From Saprospiraceae bacterium (lineage in GTDB: Bacteria > Bacteroidota > Bacteroidia > Chitinophagales > Saprospiraceae), in the NCBI GenBank assembly GCA_016715245.1, contig JADKAS010000033.1:205389-269388 (forward strand): a stretch of 64,000 nt of DNA, written 5' to 3'. The notes under the pieces are model-generated. The model had not been told where the DNA came from. It saw only the letters and a list, made by a program, of their open reading frames with translations, and did no database searches. Shown here piece by piece: positions 8,125 to 19,298 of this stretch. How positions within the stretch are numbered: position 1 is the first letter of the stretch; each line of letters begins with the position of its first letter. The position numbers and the translations under genes were made by a program.

Positions 8125-8848
8125 TTAATGCCCGGCATTCACATACCTTAAAAATTCTGCTTTTGTGCTTTCTTTTTTAAATACGCCGCCATATTCGGAA
8201 GTAACTGTACTGCTGGTAACATCCTGAATTCCCCCTGCTTGATACACAAAGGTGCGTTGCAGAAATCATTACCGCAACATCGTTCGTCTGAACTGCTTTT
8301 AATCTCTTCTGCTATCTGAATGGTAAGTCTTTCCTTTTGGCAAAATATTGAACAATCCTGTTTAACTTTGACAATCCAATAACCTTACCGGAAGATTTGT
8401 ACGCCAGATGTGCTTTTCCTATGATGGGCACAAAATGATGTTCGCAGTGGGAATAAAAAGTAATATCCCTTTCAACCAGCATCTCATTATATTTATATTT
8501 ATTGTCAAATAGTTTTGCCTCCGGTTTGTTTTTCGGATCAAGACCACTAAAAATTTCCTTTACATACATTTTAGCCACACGGTATGGTGTACCTGCCAGA
8601 CTATCATCCGTAAGGTCAAGGCCTAAAGTTTCCATTATTTTAGAGAAATGATATTCAATTTCATTTATTTTTTCAATATCTGATTTTTCAAAAGCACCTT
8701 TTCTCATAGGTGTATCAACACTTGTCCAAATGTGGTTGTCTCCCTCTTCTTCAAAAAGATTTTTTTTGTAATCACCTCCTGAACCCATACTATCTTCTGG
8801 CAATTCAATTCTCAGTTTTTTTGCTCGGGCATATTTAACGTGTTCCAT
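8125..8848 (-). CDS. folE: GTP cyclohydrolase I (disrupted reading frame)
   Basis: GTP cyclohydrolase I opens GTP to dihydroneopterin triphosphate, the first step of folate/pterin synthesis. The intact N-terminal 178 residues contain MRKGAFEKSDIEKINEIE, LAGTPYRVAKMYVKEIF and the zinc motif FYSHCEHHFVPIIGKAHLAY. After YFAKR the frame breaks. The rest is readable in other frames: ERLTIQIAEEIKAVQTNDVAVMISATHLCV (second zinc Cys), then RGIQDVTSSTVTSEYGGVFK and EFLRYVNAGH to a stop at 8125. Three events explain this: loss of about 13 nt near 8333 (the family's PQVQ), an extra base in the T run at 8297-8300 and an extra base in the C run at 8231-8235. It is either a real pseudogene or sequence error. 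Convergent with the DUF4252 cluster, with 2 nt between stops. Confidence 0.85.
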
Positions 8849-9048
8849 GTATACTTTTTTTATATAAACGTTAGATAGAATTTTTTGTTTAACTTTTTTA
8901 CCTTATTTGTTAAACATTATTATTGTTGTATTTTTCCTGAATTGCATCTGAGAAAAAATTGAAGTATTTCTAATGATACATTTGTCAACAAATTAGAAAA
9001 AAAACTTTTTATAAGTTGTTTTCTATGAACTTAAAACAACAAAAGAAT

Positions 9049-9056
9049 TATCTTTG
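9049..9056 (+). promoter_or_regulatory. -7 promoter box (TATCTTTG) for rpe
   Basis: A full TAnnTTTG match 17 nt before the ATG at 9073. This argues that upstream in-frame ATG codons near 9016-9024 are not the start. Confidence 0.5.
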
Positions 9057-9072
9057 CAAAAAATTAAATGTA

Positions 9073-9744
9073 ATGAAACACCTTATAGCTCCCTCAGTGT
9101 TATCTGCTGATTTTGGCAATCTGCAGAGAGATATTGAAATGATCAACGGGACGGAAGCAGATTGGTTTCATGTAGATATAATGGATGGAATGTTTGTACC
9201 CAATATTTCTTTTGGACCTGATATTGTCAGTACAATAAAAAAACACGCTAAAAAGCCATTGGATGTGCATCTTATGGTCGAAAAACCGGAAAGGTATATA
9301 GAAAAGTTTCGCGATGCAGGTGCAGATCATATTACTGTCCATTATGAAGCATGTACTCATCTTCACAGGACTATGGAGCAGATAAAAAAAACGGGCGCTT
9401 TGGCCGGAGTTGCACTCAATCCCCACACGCCTGTCAATTTACTTGAAGATATACTTGAATTATGTGATTTTATTATTTTAATGAGTGTTAATCCCGGTTT
9501 TGGTGGGCAAAAATTCATTTTCCAGACTTTGCTGAAAATTAAGGCTTTGGAAGAAATGATTACTATCAAAAAACCTGCCTGTTCTTATAGAAATTGACGG
9601 TGGTGTTGGCCTTCAAAATGCAGAATCTATATTACAGGCAGGAGCAAGGGTTCTGGTAGCCGGAAATAGTGTTTTTGCTTCCGAAAATCCTCATCAAACA
9701 ATTTATCACTTAAAAATCTCGGTGTACATACTTTGTACGCTTAA
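9073..9744 (+). CDS. rpe: Ribulose-phosphate 3-epimerase (two frameshifts)
   Basis: A TIM-barrel epimerase interconverting ribulose-5-phosphate and xylulose-5-phosphate in the pentose phosphate pathway. Family signatures are in order: IAPSVLSADFGNL (N-terminal strand), FHVDIMDGMFVPNISFG (metal and catalytic residues), DVHLMVEKPERYI, ADHITVHYEA, GVALNPHTPV and MSVNPGFGGQKFI. After EEMITIK the frame is lost. With one A removed from the run at 9568-9573 it continues NLPVLIEIDGGVGLQNAESIL, then QAGARVLVAGNSVFAS (phosphate-binding loop). With one A added to the run at 9712-9716 it ends NLGVHTLYA at 9744. The corrected length of about 223 residues is normal. Both changes are in A runs, so sequencing error is the simplest reading. 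The TonB receptor gene follows after 27 nt. Confidence 0.9.
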
Positions 9745-9771
9745 AAACGTTAGACCAAGAAGGATTTTTTA

Positions 9772-12290
9772 ATGCAGGTTAATATTCTTTACGTTATTTT
9801 TTTGCCATTTTTCATTTTTGGACAACAAGCTACAGTCTTTGGAATTGTCCGTGATATAGATAGTAATCAGGGTGTTGATTTTGTAACCATCTTTGCTGAA
9901 GGAACAAAAAATGTTGCAGAATCGGATCTTTCAGGGCAGTATTCCATAAAAATAGCCTCAAACACGAAAACAAAACTCATTTTTTCCCGCATTGGATATA
10001 CAGATTTTGTTCTTGAATTGAACCCACTTGCTGATGGTGTTAAAAGGAACATAAATATAAAAATGGTCCCCAAATCACTTGACCTTGAAATTACTGTCAA
10101 GGCAGGAAGAATTGAAGATGTAGGAAATGTAAGGGAAGAAGTCACGGAACTCAAACTTTTGCCAAATGCTTCAGGCAACTTTGAAAGTGTATTGCCAAGT
10201 ATCGCTCTTGGGGTAAGCTCTGGGTCAGGAGGTGAGTTGAGTTCACAATATAATGTAAGGGGAGGAAATTATGACGAAAATCTTGTGTATGTCAATGATT
10301 TCGAAATTTTCCGACCCCAGCTCATACGTGGTGGCCAACAGGAAGGTTTAAGTTTTCCGAATATTGATCTCATAAGGGATCTTGAGTTTTCTTCAGGTGG
10401 TTTTGAAAGCAAATACGGCGATAAAATGGCATCAGTTCTGGACATCAGGTACAAGAGACCGGAAGAATTCAGGGCCAGTGTGGGAGCCAGTCTTCTTGGT
10501 GCAAGTATTCATCTGGAAGGAAGCAAAAGACTAGGTGCCAATGCCTATAACAAATTCAGGTATCTGCTGGGTGCCCGATACAAAAGCAATGCCTATTTAC
10601 TTGGAAGTCAAGATATCAAAGGAGAATATGTTCCGAGGTTCAGCGATATACAAGCTTTTTTAAGCTATGACCTTTCGAAAACACTTCAATTGGGTTTTAT
10701 TTCCAATTTTAACCGAAGTGTATATAATTTTGTCCCATCTTCCGGAAAAAGTAAGACAGGGAATTTCTCCTTTCAGATTGAATTAAATACCAGTTTTGAA
10801 GGTCTTGAAAAAGATGAGTTTACCTATGGAATGTCGGGTCTTTCCCTCACTTATGTTCCGGAAAAAAGAAAATATCCTCTGTACATGAAGTGGCTAGTTT
10901 CCGCATACAGAGCCAATGAAGATGAAAAGTTTGATATAATCGGTAAATACAGACTGTCTCAGATTGAGGCAAATCTCGGTGAAGGCACAGGCGAAGAAGT
11001 GGCCGTGCTCGGTTTGGGCACCCAACATGTCAATGCGAGAAACTTTTTTGTTCAATACGGTTTATAATTTTGAATATAAAGGTGGAATTGAATTTAACAA
11101 AGGAAAAAGGGAAAACTTCCAAAGGAAACTTTGTTCAATGGTCTTTAAAATATCAGAATGAATTTTTCGAAGATTTTTTAAAAGAATGGCAAAGACTGGA
11201 TTCTGCTGATTATAATATCCCATATCTCGGAAATGAAATAGAACTTCAAAATGTGGTTCGTGCCACCAATGTCATACAAAATCATAAAATAACTTCATAC
11301 CTGCAAAACACCTACAGGTACGAAAACAGTCGTAACGAATGGAAAATAACTTTAGGTTCAAGGTTTTCATACCACCAGCTTGCCTCCGAATTTTTAGTTA
11401 GTCCCCGTTTACAGGTTTTATATAAACCTATTACATGGAAAAGAGACATAGCCTTCAAACTTTCGGGTGGATATTACATACAACCACCTTTTTACAGAGA
11501 AATGAGGAGAATGGACGGTTCAATAAACACAAATCTTGCATCCCAAAAATCTATACATATTGTAGGGGGAATAGCCTATGATTTTATTTGGGAAGCCGTC
11601 AGTAACAGACCATTTAAAATCATAAGTGAGATATACTACAAAAAATTAAACGATATTGTCAGCTATGAAATAGACAATGTAAGAATCAGATACGCTGGGG
11701 AAAACAATGCAACCGGATATGTCACGGGGCTGGATTTCCGAATCAACGGTGAATTTGTAAAAGGTGCTGAGTCCTGGGTGAATGTATCATTTTTGAGAGC
11801 ACGGGAAGCTATTAATGGAATTCAACATAAAACCACGGAAATCATTGATTCTATCAGGGTTCCTGTTAATGTTGCTGATGCTCCAAGGCCAACAGACCAA
11901 CTTTTTACAATAAATATGTTTTTTCAGGATTATCTTCCAAAAAATGAAAATGTAAAAGTGAATCTAAACTTTTCCATCGGGAGTGGTCTTCCTTTTGGTC
12001 CCAGAGAAAACAATCTTGAATACAGAAATGCGTTTCGCCTGAAAACATACCGAAGAGTCGACATCGGATTTTCATTTCAATTGTGGAAAGAAGAATGGAA
12101 AACGAAAAAACCTCATCATTTTTTGCGCTTTACAAGAAATACCTGGGTCAGTATTGAAGCTTTTAATGTGTTGAATGCTAAAAATCAAGCCTCAGTCAAC
12201 TGGATTAAAACATTAACCAATGTTGAATATGCACTACCCAATAATCTGACGGGCCGCAGAATTAATTTCCGGTTTAAAATTGATTTCTGA
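9772..12290 (+). CDS. TonB-dependent outer membrane receptor (two frameshifts)
   Basis: About 839 residues after correction. A signal peptide (LPFFIFGQ) precedes a carboxypeptidase-regulatory-like beta domain (VFGIVRDIDSNQGVDFVTIF, residues of about 22-110). A plug domain follows (SSQYNVRGGNYDENLVYVNDFEIF near 155; FSSGGFESKYGDKMASVLDIRY near 205), then a long beta-barrel ending NLTGRRINFRFKIDF with a terminal aromatic residue. Such receptors import scarce ligands across the outer membrane using TonB energy; the ligand here is unknown. The frame breaks at the T run 11061-11063 and the G run 11109-11111. Removing one base from each gives GYNFEYKGGIEFNKGKRKTS without interruption. Probably in one transcription unit with rpe upstream and the DUF5686 gene downstream. 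Confidence 0.88.
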
Positions 12291-12376
12291 TAAGCGGCAG
12301 AAAAAAGAAAAATCACAATTTCAACTTTGCTTTGAATTAGATATTTCTAAAAAAGCCTTGAGCTTTGACCTATTAG

Positions 12377-14861
12377 TTTCCAGAAAAGAACAAATTTCCT
12401 ATTTTTATTTTTATTCTCCTTGTTTCTGGAGCCTGGTTTCCACTGCAATCCCAGATAAAAGGTAAAATGACAGACCGAAGCGGAATACCACTACCGTATG
12501 CTTCAGTTTACCAGGAAAACACCACAAAAGGAACGGTTTGTAACGAAGAGGGTGAATATATTTTTTACCCTTCTGATGATGGTAAAATAACACTTTGCTA
12601 CCAATATGTCGGGTATAAAAAAAAGACTATCGAATTTCAATATGCCGGTCAGGTTATTTTACGAGATGTCATCCTGGAAGAAGATGACGCTATGATTGAT
12701 GAAATCGTTATATTAGCGAATCGGGAAGATCCTGCCTACCCCATTATCCGAAAAGCCATTGAAAAAAGGGAATTTCCACCGGAAACAGGTGAAAAGTTTT
12801 GAAGCAACATTGTATACTAAAGGATTAATTAAACTTTTGGATGCCCCAGAAAAATTTATGGGTCAGGAAATAAAAGATATGGGTGGTATTCTGGATAGTT
12901 TGAGACGAGGTATCATTTATCTCAGTGAATCAAAATCCACATTTTATTTTACACAACCGGACAGGACAAAAGAGGTTATGATCTCAACCAAAAAATCCGG
13001 TGACAATAGTTTATTTACGGCCAATCAATTTTCTTTGGCAAATATCAATCTCTATGATAATTATATAGAAATGGGAAGATCAGTAGTCTCTCCTATTGGT
13101 GACAACGCCTTGTCATTTTACAAATACACCTTATTAAAAACGGATATAGATGATAAGGGAAGAATCATTTATAAAATAAAGGTCGAACCAAAATCCTCGA
13201 ATGAACCACTTATTCAACGGCTTTCTTTACATAGTTGGTGATTCCTGGAATTTCTACAGCACAGAAGTTAGTATTTCAGGAAAAAACTTAAAAGTACCCT
13301 TATGGACTCTATCCGTTTCCATCAGATTTATTTACCGGACCCTACCGGAGAGTGGATGCTGTTCAGTCAGTCGATGTATTTTAAGGGTGATATTTTCGGC
13401 TTTGCCATCGGAGGTAATTTTACCTATATTTTTTCAGACCATCAGGTCAACAAAGATCTCTCAGATGTTTTTTCCACGAAAGAAAATTTCCGGGTAAATA
13501 AGGATGCTCTTCTTCAGGACTCCGTTTTTTGGGCCAATAACAGACCCGTACCGCTTACTGATGAAGAAAATCAGGATTATCAGAAAAAGGATTCTTTGTT
13601 TCAGATATGGAATTCTAAGACCTATCAGGATTCGATGGACAGGATTTCAAATAAATTTAAAATACAAAATATTTTACTAGGGTACTCTTACAGCAACCGA
13701 TATAAAAATTACAGTATAAACTACCCTGTACCCTTATCACTGGTAAGATTTAATGTGGTGGAAGGATGGAACATTTATTTCCAACCTGACTATACCAAAA
13801 CAGACTCAACTACAAAAAACTGGGTAGTCAGACCACTTATAAATTATGGATTTTCAGATAAAAAATGGAAAACCTCTGCCTTAATCAGCCGCAGGTATTC
13901 GCCGGAAATGCTTGGAGAATTTTCTGTTGAATTTGGACGAAAATACGACCAATACGATGAAAACCTGCCTATACTTTTAAAATCCAATACGTGGTCTTCT
14001 TTGTTTTATAAACTTAACTACATTCGTTTATATGATAAAAGATTTGTAAAACTTTCCTATCAAAGGGAAATTGTAAACAGCTTGTTTGTAAAAACATATG
14101 CCGAAATAGCTGAACGTCTGCCATTAGAGAAAAAATCTGATTTTTCTTTTTTTTACACACACAGAATTTATGATGAAAATATACCTAACTATGTTGTTCC
14201 GGACGAAATTTATACCCGACATAAAACTACAACTTTTTCATTGGAATTGCGCTGGACGCCGGGTCAGACCTACAGCAGTTACCCCAATCTTAGAATTCGC
14301 AATGTAGGAAAATATCCGGTATTTCGGCTGTATCAAAAGACCGGGATCCCATTTGATAAAAACATTAAAGCATATTATACTGCAGGTTTAAGTATAGAAA
14401 AATCAAGAGTGAATCTCGCGAGGTATGGATATTTTTCATACTATGCTGAAGTGGCAGGAAGTATTATCAACAGACCATATTACTTTCAGGATTATTTACA
14501 TCCGTTGGGTAATGAATGGGTTATTCCTGACGGAAACCGACCGGATATGTTTTATCTATTGCCCTATTATTCTTACAGCACAGACAGATATTTTAGTGCT
14601 TTTCATTTCAAACACCATTTTAACGGATTTATAATGGATAAAATTCCGCTATTGAAAAGAACATCTTTGAAAACTGTTTTCAGCGCTAATTATATATATA
14701 ACCCTAAAGAAAAACACTATTTTGAAACAGGAATCGGAATTGAAAACATAATTATCGGTCAGATACCTGCCGGAAGTATTGAATATTTCTGGTCCTGGAG
14801 TTCCAATCTACCTAACGACAGAGGTTTTATCATCAAACTTCTTCAAGTGATAACTAATTAG
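12377..14861 (+). CDS. DUF5686 / carboxypeptidase-regulatory-like outer membrane protein (several frameshifts)
   Basis: About 830 residues after correction. A hydrophobic leader (FPIFIFILLVSGAWFPLQSQ) precedes a carboxypeptidase-regulatory-like domain (GIPLPYASVYQENTTKGTVC) and ILANREDPAYPIIRKAIEKR, the helix typical of DUF5686 proteins. A barrel-like C-terminal half contains LRIRNVGKYPVFRLYQKTG. Breaks: one extra base near 12773-12775, one extra T near 13210, one missing C at 13297-13299. Each correction restores a continuous frame (REFHRKQVKSFEATLY; EPLFNGFLYIVGDSW; LKVPLMDSIRFHQIYLP). The start is unresolved: an in-frame stop at 12374 precedes the leader and no ATG lies between, so another error or a rare start is needed. 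Coordinates begin after that stop. Function unknown; the position next to a TonB receptor suggests an outer membrane role. Confidence 0.75.
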
Positions 14862-14936
14862 CAGTTCTTTGCAAAATATATTACATTACTTAATAAATAA
14901 ATTTAATATTTAATATTAAATGAATACGGAAATACT

Positions 14937-14944
14937 TAGCTTTG
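14937..14944 (+). promoter_or_regulatory. -7 promoter box (TAGCTTTG)
   Basis: A full TAnnTTTG match 25 nt before the ATG of the antiporter gene at 14970. Confidence 0.45.
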
Positions 14945-14969
14945 CAGCGTTTTAAAAAATCTGTAAAAG

Positions 14970-16342
14970 ATGATCGCAATTGTAATACTTACTTTTATTA
15001 TCGGATATCTTTCTATTGTATTCGAACATCCGCTTAAACTGGATAAAACTGTACCTGCTTTATTAATGGGAGCTGTTATGTGGGCTTTGGTTTCTATTGG
15101 ATATAATTTCGGGCTTCTGGAAATCATAGATGGCCATGCTCATACCTCAACCCTTCTTGGTATCACTGATCCTGTTAAAATTGTGGAAGGTCAGGACTTT
15201 TTTACAGCAACTCTCATACACCATATTGGCAAAATCGCAGAAATTCTCATTTTCCTGATTGGTGCCATGACCATCGTGGAAATTATCGATATGCACAGAG
15301 GTTTTGAAGTGTTAAAAGAATCCATAAAAACCAAGAATAAAAGAAAACTTTTGGTTATCATTACTTTCCTTTCATTTTTTCTATCATCTATCATAGACAA
15401 TCTTACTACTACTATTGTTATGATCAGCCTTCTCAGGAAGTTGATTAAAAACAGAGACGAACGATTATGGTATGTTTGTCTGGTTATTATTGCCGCCAAT
15501 GCGGGTGGAGCCTGGTCACCGATTGGTGATGTTACAACTACAATGTTGTGGATAGGCAAAAAGTTTCTACTGAAAATTTAATAATAAATCTGATTCTGCC
15601 ATCAATAATCTGCACTTTGGTTCCTTTATTTTTTGCCATGCGCAAAAAATATTCGATAGGTGAATTAACGATTGACAATACACAGGAAGAAAATCAGGGA
15701 AAACTATTAAGCAGCAAAACCATGCTTATTCTGGGTCTTTTTATGATAGTTTTTGTTCCTATTTTTAAAACCCTGACACATTTACCTCCTTACATTGGAA
15801 TGATGTTGAGTATGGCTGTTGTCTGGTTGGTGTCTGAATATATACACCCGGAAGAAAATTTTACTGAAGAACTTAAACATAAATATTCTCCCCACAAGGC
15901 ACTTTCGAGAATTGAATTGTCGAGTATTCTGTTTTTCTTGGGCATATTGATGGCAGTTGCTGCTTTGGAGACTATGGTGGTTGGAGGTGTAGGCACCTTA
16001 CAATATCTCGCTCAAGGATTAGAAAAAGCCATTCCAGACCAAAATTTTGTCATCATATTTTTGGGTATTATGTCTGCAGTTATTGACAATGTCCCTTTAG
16101 TCGCAGCCTCCATGGGTATGTATACTTTCCCTCTTGATCACAGTGTATGGCATTTTATTGCCTATGCAGCAGGAACGGGAGGAAGTATGCTTATTATTGG
16201 TTCAGCGGCCGGTGTGGCAGCTATGGGAATGGAGCGTATAGATTTTATCTGGTATTTCAAAAAAATAACCTTTTACGCTTTTATTGGTTATATCAGTGGA
16301 TGTATTCTTTATATTTTAATGGCTCCTTTCTTACACGGATAG
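14970..16342 (+). CDS. nhaD: NhaD-type Na+/H+ antiporter (one frameshift)
   Basis: A polytopic inner membrane protein of about 458 residues belonging to the ion transporter superfamily. Hydrophobic spans begin at residue 1 (MIAIVILTFIIGYLSIVFEH). Signature segments include LIHHIGKIAEILIFLIGAMTIVEIID, FFLSSIIDNLTTTIVMISLL and NAGGAWSPIGDVTTTMLWIG, and in the second half SAVIDNVPLVAASMGMY and GTGGSMLIIGSAAGVAAMGM. These internally repeated D-N-x-T/P and G-G-x-x-x-x-G elements match NhaD. It should export Na+ (or Li+) in exchange for protons. The frame breaks at the A run 15558-15562; one extra A gives IGKKVSTENLIINLILPS and joins the two halves. A -7 box lies 25 nt upstream of the start. Confidence 0.87.
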
Positions 16343-16398
16343 CAGAATTTTTACCATAAAATCACACCGATAAAAAAGATAAATGTATTTTTACATGT

Positions 16399-17800
16399 AT
16401 GACTTTTTTGTCCGTATCTTTTCATAAACTGATTATTTACAGTATCCCTTTTTGATCCTGTTTACTGTATGGTATATCGGAAGGCATGACTTTTTTTTCT
16501 GGGATACTGTGCAATTAGGATCGAAACAAGCTCATTTCTTTTACCCTGATATAAAAGGGCTCATTCTTCCTAAAGATATTGACAGCGGCCATTTCCCTTT
16601 GTTTGGCATGTATATCGCTTTCTGGTGGAAAATTTTCGGTAAAACTTTATCGGTTTCCCATCACGCCATGTTGCCATGGATACTATTTTTAAGTATCGGC
16701 ATCGTAAAACTTTCTTCCCTCTTTTTAGAGAAAAGACATTTACTTTTTGGAGTATTGCTTTTAAGCATTGAACCTACTTTATTGGCACAGACAGGCCTGG
16801 TTTCCCCTGATATAATATTGATTACCTGTTTTATATGGAGCCTGGTATTTTATTTCACAAAAAATAATGCTTCTTTCAGTATTTGCCTTATCCTTTTAAG
16901 TCTGATCAGTCTGCGTGGATTAATCCTGACTTTCTGCCTTTTTTTGTACCAGATATACGATTCTTTCAGGAAAAAAGAAAGGCATATCCACATTTTTTCG
17001 GCCTTTGTTCCTGCATTTCTGATTAATATTTCTTTTCTGATTTACCATTATTTTCAAACCCAATGGATTGGATTTCATACATCATCACCCTGGGCACCAA
17101 GTTTTCATTTTGTATCAATAGCAGATATTGCTAAAAATATTCTTTTATTTATTTGGCGGATTATTGATTTCGGAAGAATATATATTGTAGCCGGCTGTAT
17201 TTTTTTATGGTACTTTTATAGAAAAAAGCTAACAACACAAACCTATGAAATCATAAAGATTCTATCTATTACAGGAATGATATTTTTTCTATTGACTATA
17301 TTTTTCAAAGTCTTACTGCTCACAGATATTACATGCCATTGTATATTATATTCATAATCCTTTTTGTAAGGTTGTTGTTTGAATCAGGTATATCCATAAG
17401 GATGACCAATATTATATTTTTATTGGGTTTCCTCAGTCTGATCAGCGGTCATTTCTGGAAATATCCCGATCAAATAGCCAAAGGTTGTGACAGTAGTCTG
17501 GCATATAAACCGGTTTTCAGTGTATACAAAGATATCAGTAAGGAAATAGAAAATCAAAATATAACCAAAAAAGACGTTTCTTCCTTTTTCCCCTTACTTT
17601 CTGAGGAAAAGTATATTTTCCTGAATGAAAACCCGGAAAAACACTCAACATGGAATAATCCTACAGCAACGTATTTGTTATTGTCCAATATCCACAATGA
17701 TGCACCCGATTCCTTATACCAATTGTACAGAAAAGAAGAAGCAATAATTCTCAAAGAAAAAGGAGGAATCTGGATGGCATTGCACAAAATAAAAAAATAA
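16399..17800 (+). CDS. GT-C fold membrane glycosyltransferase, ArnT/PMT-like (two frameshifts)
   Basis: About 467 residues after correction, with roughly ten hydrophobic spans. Near the N-terminus, DFFFWDTVQLGS contains an acidic residue in the first outside loop. GHFPLFGMYIAFWWKIFG resembles the HPPLY...FG segment of lipid-linked sugar transferases such as ArnT and protein O-mannosyltransferases. A later HRYYMPLYIIF segment resembles their HRYxLP element. A soluble C-terminal tail follows (residues of about 350-467). Frame breaks: one T missing from the run at 16449-16453 (joins MTFLSVSFHKLIIYSIPF to LILFTVW) and one base missing just before 17321. The ATG at 16399 was chosen because it extends the membrane segment naturally. 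Donor and acceptor are unknown. Convergent with the cytochrome c peroxidase gene. Confidence 0.65.
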
Positions 17801-17834
17801 GCAGCCAGCAGAAACTTATATTTACATTTTAAAA

Positions 17835-18797
17835 CTATTTTTCGGTTTTAATTCTATGAATGAACCGGCTGTCCGTCAGAGCGTTTAAAAATGATTCGAG
17901 GTCAACTTTTTCCTCCTCTGTCAGATTAAGGGGCTTTAACAATAAAGTATCTATATTGATCGGATTTTTTACCACTTTGTAAGGATCATCGTAATAGTCA
18001 ATAACTTCCCGCAACGTTTTGAAACTTCCGTCATGCATATAAGGTCCAGTGACAGCAACATTTCTCAAACCCGGAACTTTAAACTTACCAATATCCGCAG
18101 GGTTTTTCGTAGCCTCATACCTTCCCTTATCAAAATACCTTTTTTCATCGTAAAGGCCTACATTTTTAAATTCATCTCCGGTGAAGTCCGGTCCGAAGTG
18201 GCAATCAAAACATTTTGCCTTTTCACCAATAAACAATTTTCTTCCCCTTTTAGCAGACTCAGAAAGTTTGGTTTTGTCACCGCTCATGTATTGATCAAAC
18301 AGAGAATCATCTGTTTCAAGACTTTCCTCAAAGGCCGCAATGGCTTTGGCAATATTTTTTTCATTCGGTTCTTCTGAAAAAATATTCCTGAACCACAAAT
18401 TATAATTTTTATTCTTTTTTAATCTGGTAACCAATTCCCCCATTTTTAAATTCATTTCCATAGGATCTTCTATCGGAAAATGAACCTGCTCAATAAGATT
18501 GGCAGCCCTACCATCAAAAAATAAAATTTCACGAGAAGCAATATTCATTACTGATGGAGCATTTCTTCTTCCCAACACCCCTCCTACTCCGGGACTTATA
18601 GCAACGGAATCTGCAAAGGCAAGTTCCGGAACATGACAAGAAGCACAGGATAATGTGCTGTCCAAAGATAAAACCGGGTCAAAAAAAAGTTTTTCCCCTA
18701 GTTCTTTTTCATTTTTTGGTTCTATTATTGGTGAACTTTTATAACCGAAAAAAACCGTAATAAAAGTAAAAAATAATAAGAAGAATAAAAACCTCAT
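17835..18797 (-). CDS. Diheme cytochrome c peroxidase (CcpA/MauG family)
   Basis: A 320-residue periplasmic protein with an N-terminal signal anchor (FLFFLLFFTFITVFFGY). Two c-type heme sites are visible: CASCH (Cys51/Cys54/His55) and CFDCH (near residue 198). Other family elements are GEKLFFDPVLSLDSTLSCASCHVPELAF split around the first heme, RRNAPSVMNIA, FFDGRAANLIEQVHFPI, FKVPGLRNVAVTGPYMHDGSF and the LREVIDYYDDP helix. It should reduce H2O2 to water with electrons from small c-type cytochromes. The size is in the usual 320-360 range. It is a single gene, convergent with the GT-C gene on one side and separated by about 195 nt from a small protein gene on the other. Confidence 0.93.
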   Translation of the reverse strand: MRFLFFLLFFTFITVFFGYKSSPIIEPKNEKELGEKLFFDPVLSLDSTLSCASCHVPELAFADSVAISPGVGGVLGRRNAPSVMNIASREILFFDGRAANLIEQVHFPIEDPMEMNLKMGELVTRLKKNKNYNLWFRNIFSEEPNEKNIAKAIAAFEESLETDDSLFDQYMSGDKTKLSESAKRGRKLFIGEKAKCFDCHFGPDFTGDEFKNVGLYDEKRYFDKGRYEATKNPADIGKFKVPGLRNVAVTGPYMHDGSFKTLREVIDYYDDPYKVVKNPINIDTLLLKPLNLTEEEKVDLESFLNALTDSRFIHRIKTEK

Positions 18798-18991
18798 ATG
18801 GTTGTGTATTTGGATATCAGAGTATCAGTCTGATGGATAAAACCCTTTCAGCCCGAATCATTAAACTTATTTTAAACTACAAAATTAAAATAAATGTTAC
18901 CAAAACCAAGATGATATTTGTCATTCAAAACAAAAATTAAAAAAAAAGAAAGATTGCAGATTTTTAGCGGAAAAGATAAGGAATCTGATAA

Positions 18992-19183
18992 TTAAGAATA
19001 ACCGAAAATACTTTTCATGGCTTTTAGCAAAAGACGAACCACTACTTCTTCGGGATGATTAAATGTATCCATTAATGTATTCATCCCTATTCCCTGTTTT
19101 TCAGGGGATTGCATATCCAAATAAAGAAATGAAAATAAACTTAATACAGCAATTAAAGCCACAAGGAGAAACCTGAATTTCAT
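18992..19183 (-). CDS. Small single-span protein of unknown function
   Basis: A 63-residue product starting MKFRFLLVALIAVLSLFSFL, a signal anchor or signal peptide, then SPEKQGIGMNTLMDTFNHPEEV and a VVRLLLKAMKSIFGYS amphipathic helix. An in-frame ATG 11 codons upstream would lengthen it, but the hydrophobic start favours the inner ATG. I do not recognise a family. It lies between glnS and the cytochrome c peroxidase gene on the same strand. Confidence 0.45.
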   Translation of the reverse strand: MKFRFLLVALIAVLSLFSFLYLDMQSPEKQGIGMNTLMDTFNHPEEVVVRLLLKAMKSIFGYS

Positions 19184-19298
19184 TTTTGTCCTGTCAGAAA
19201 ATTGAAAAGAAGCCATGAAATATGTTTTTTGGTGTTTCGATTCTTACGTTAAACGAATAAAACAAAATTTTAGTTCTGAAATATATGGTTTTTATACA

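Noticed and set aside
12280..12465. 61-codon open frame before the DUF5686 domain
   Set aside because: The leader peptide and domain read in another frame. This frame has no recognisable content and ends just before GKMTDRSG.
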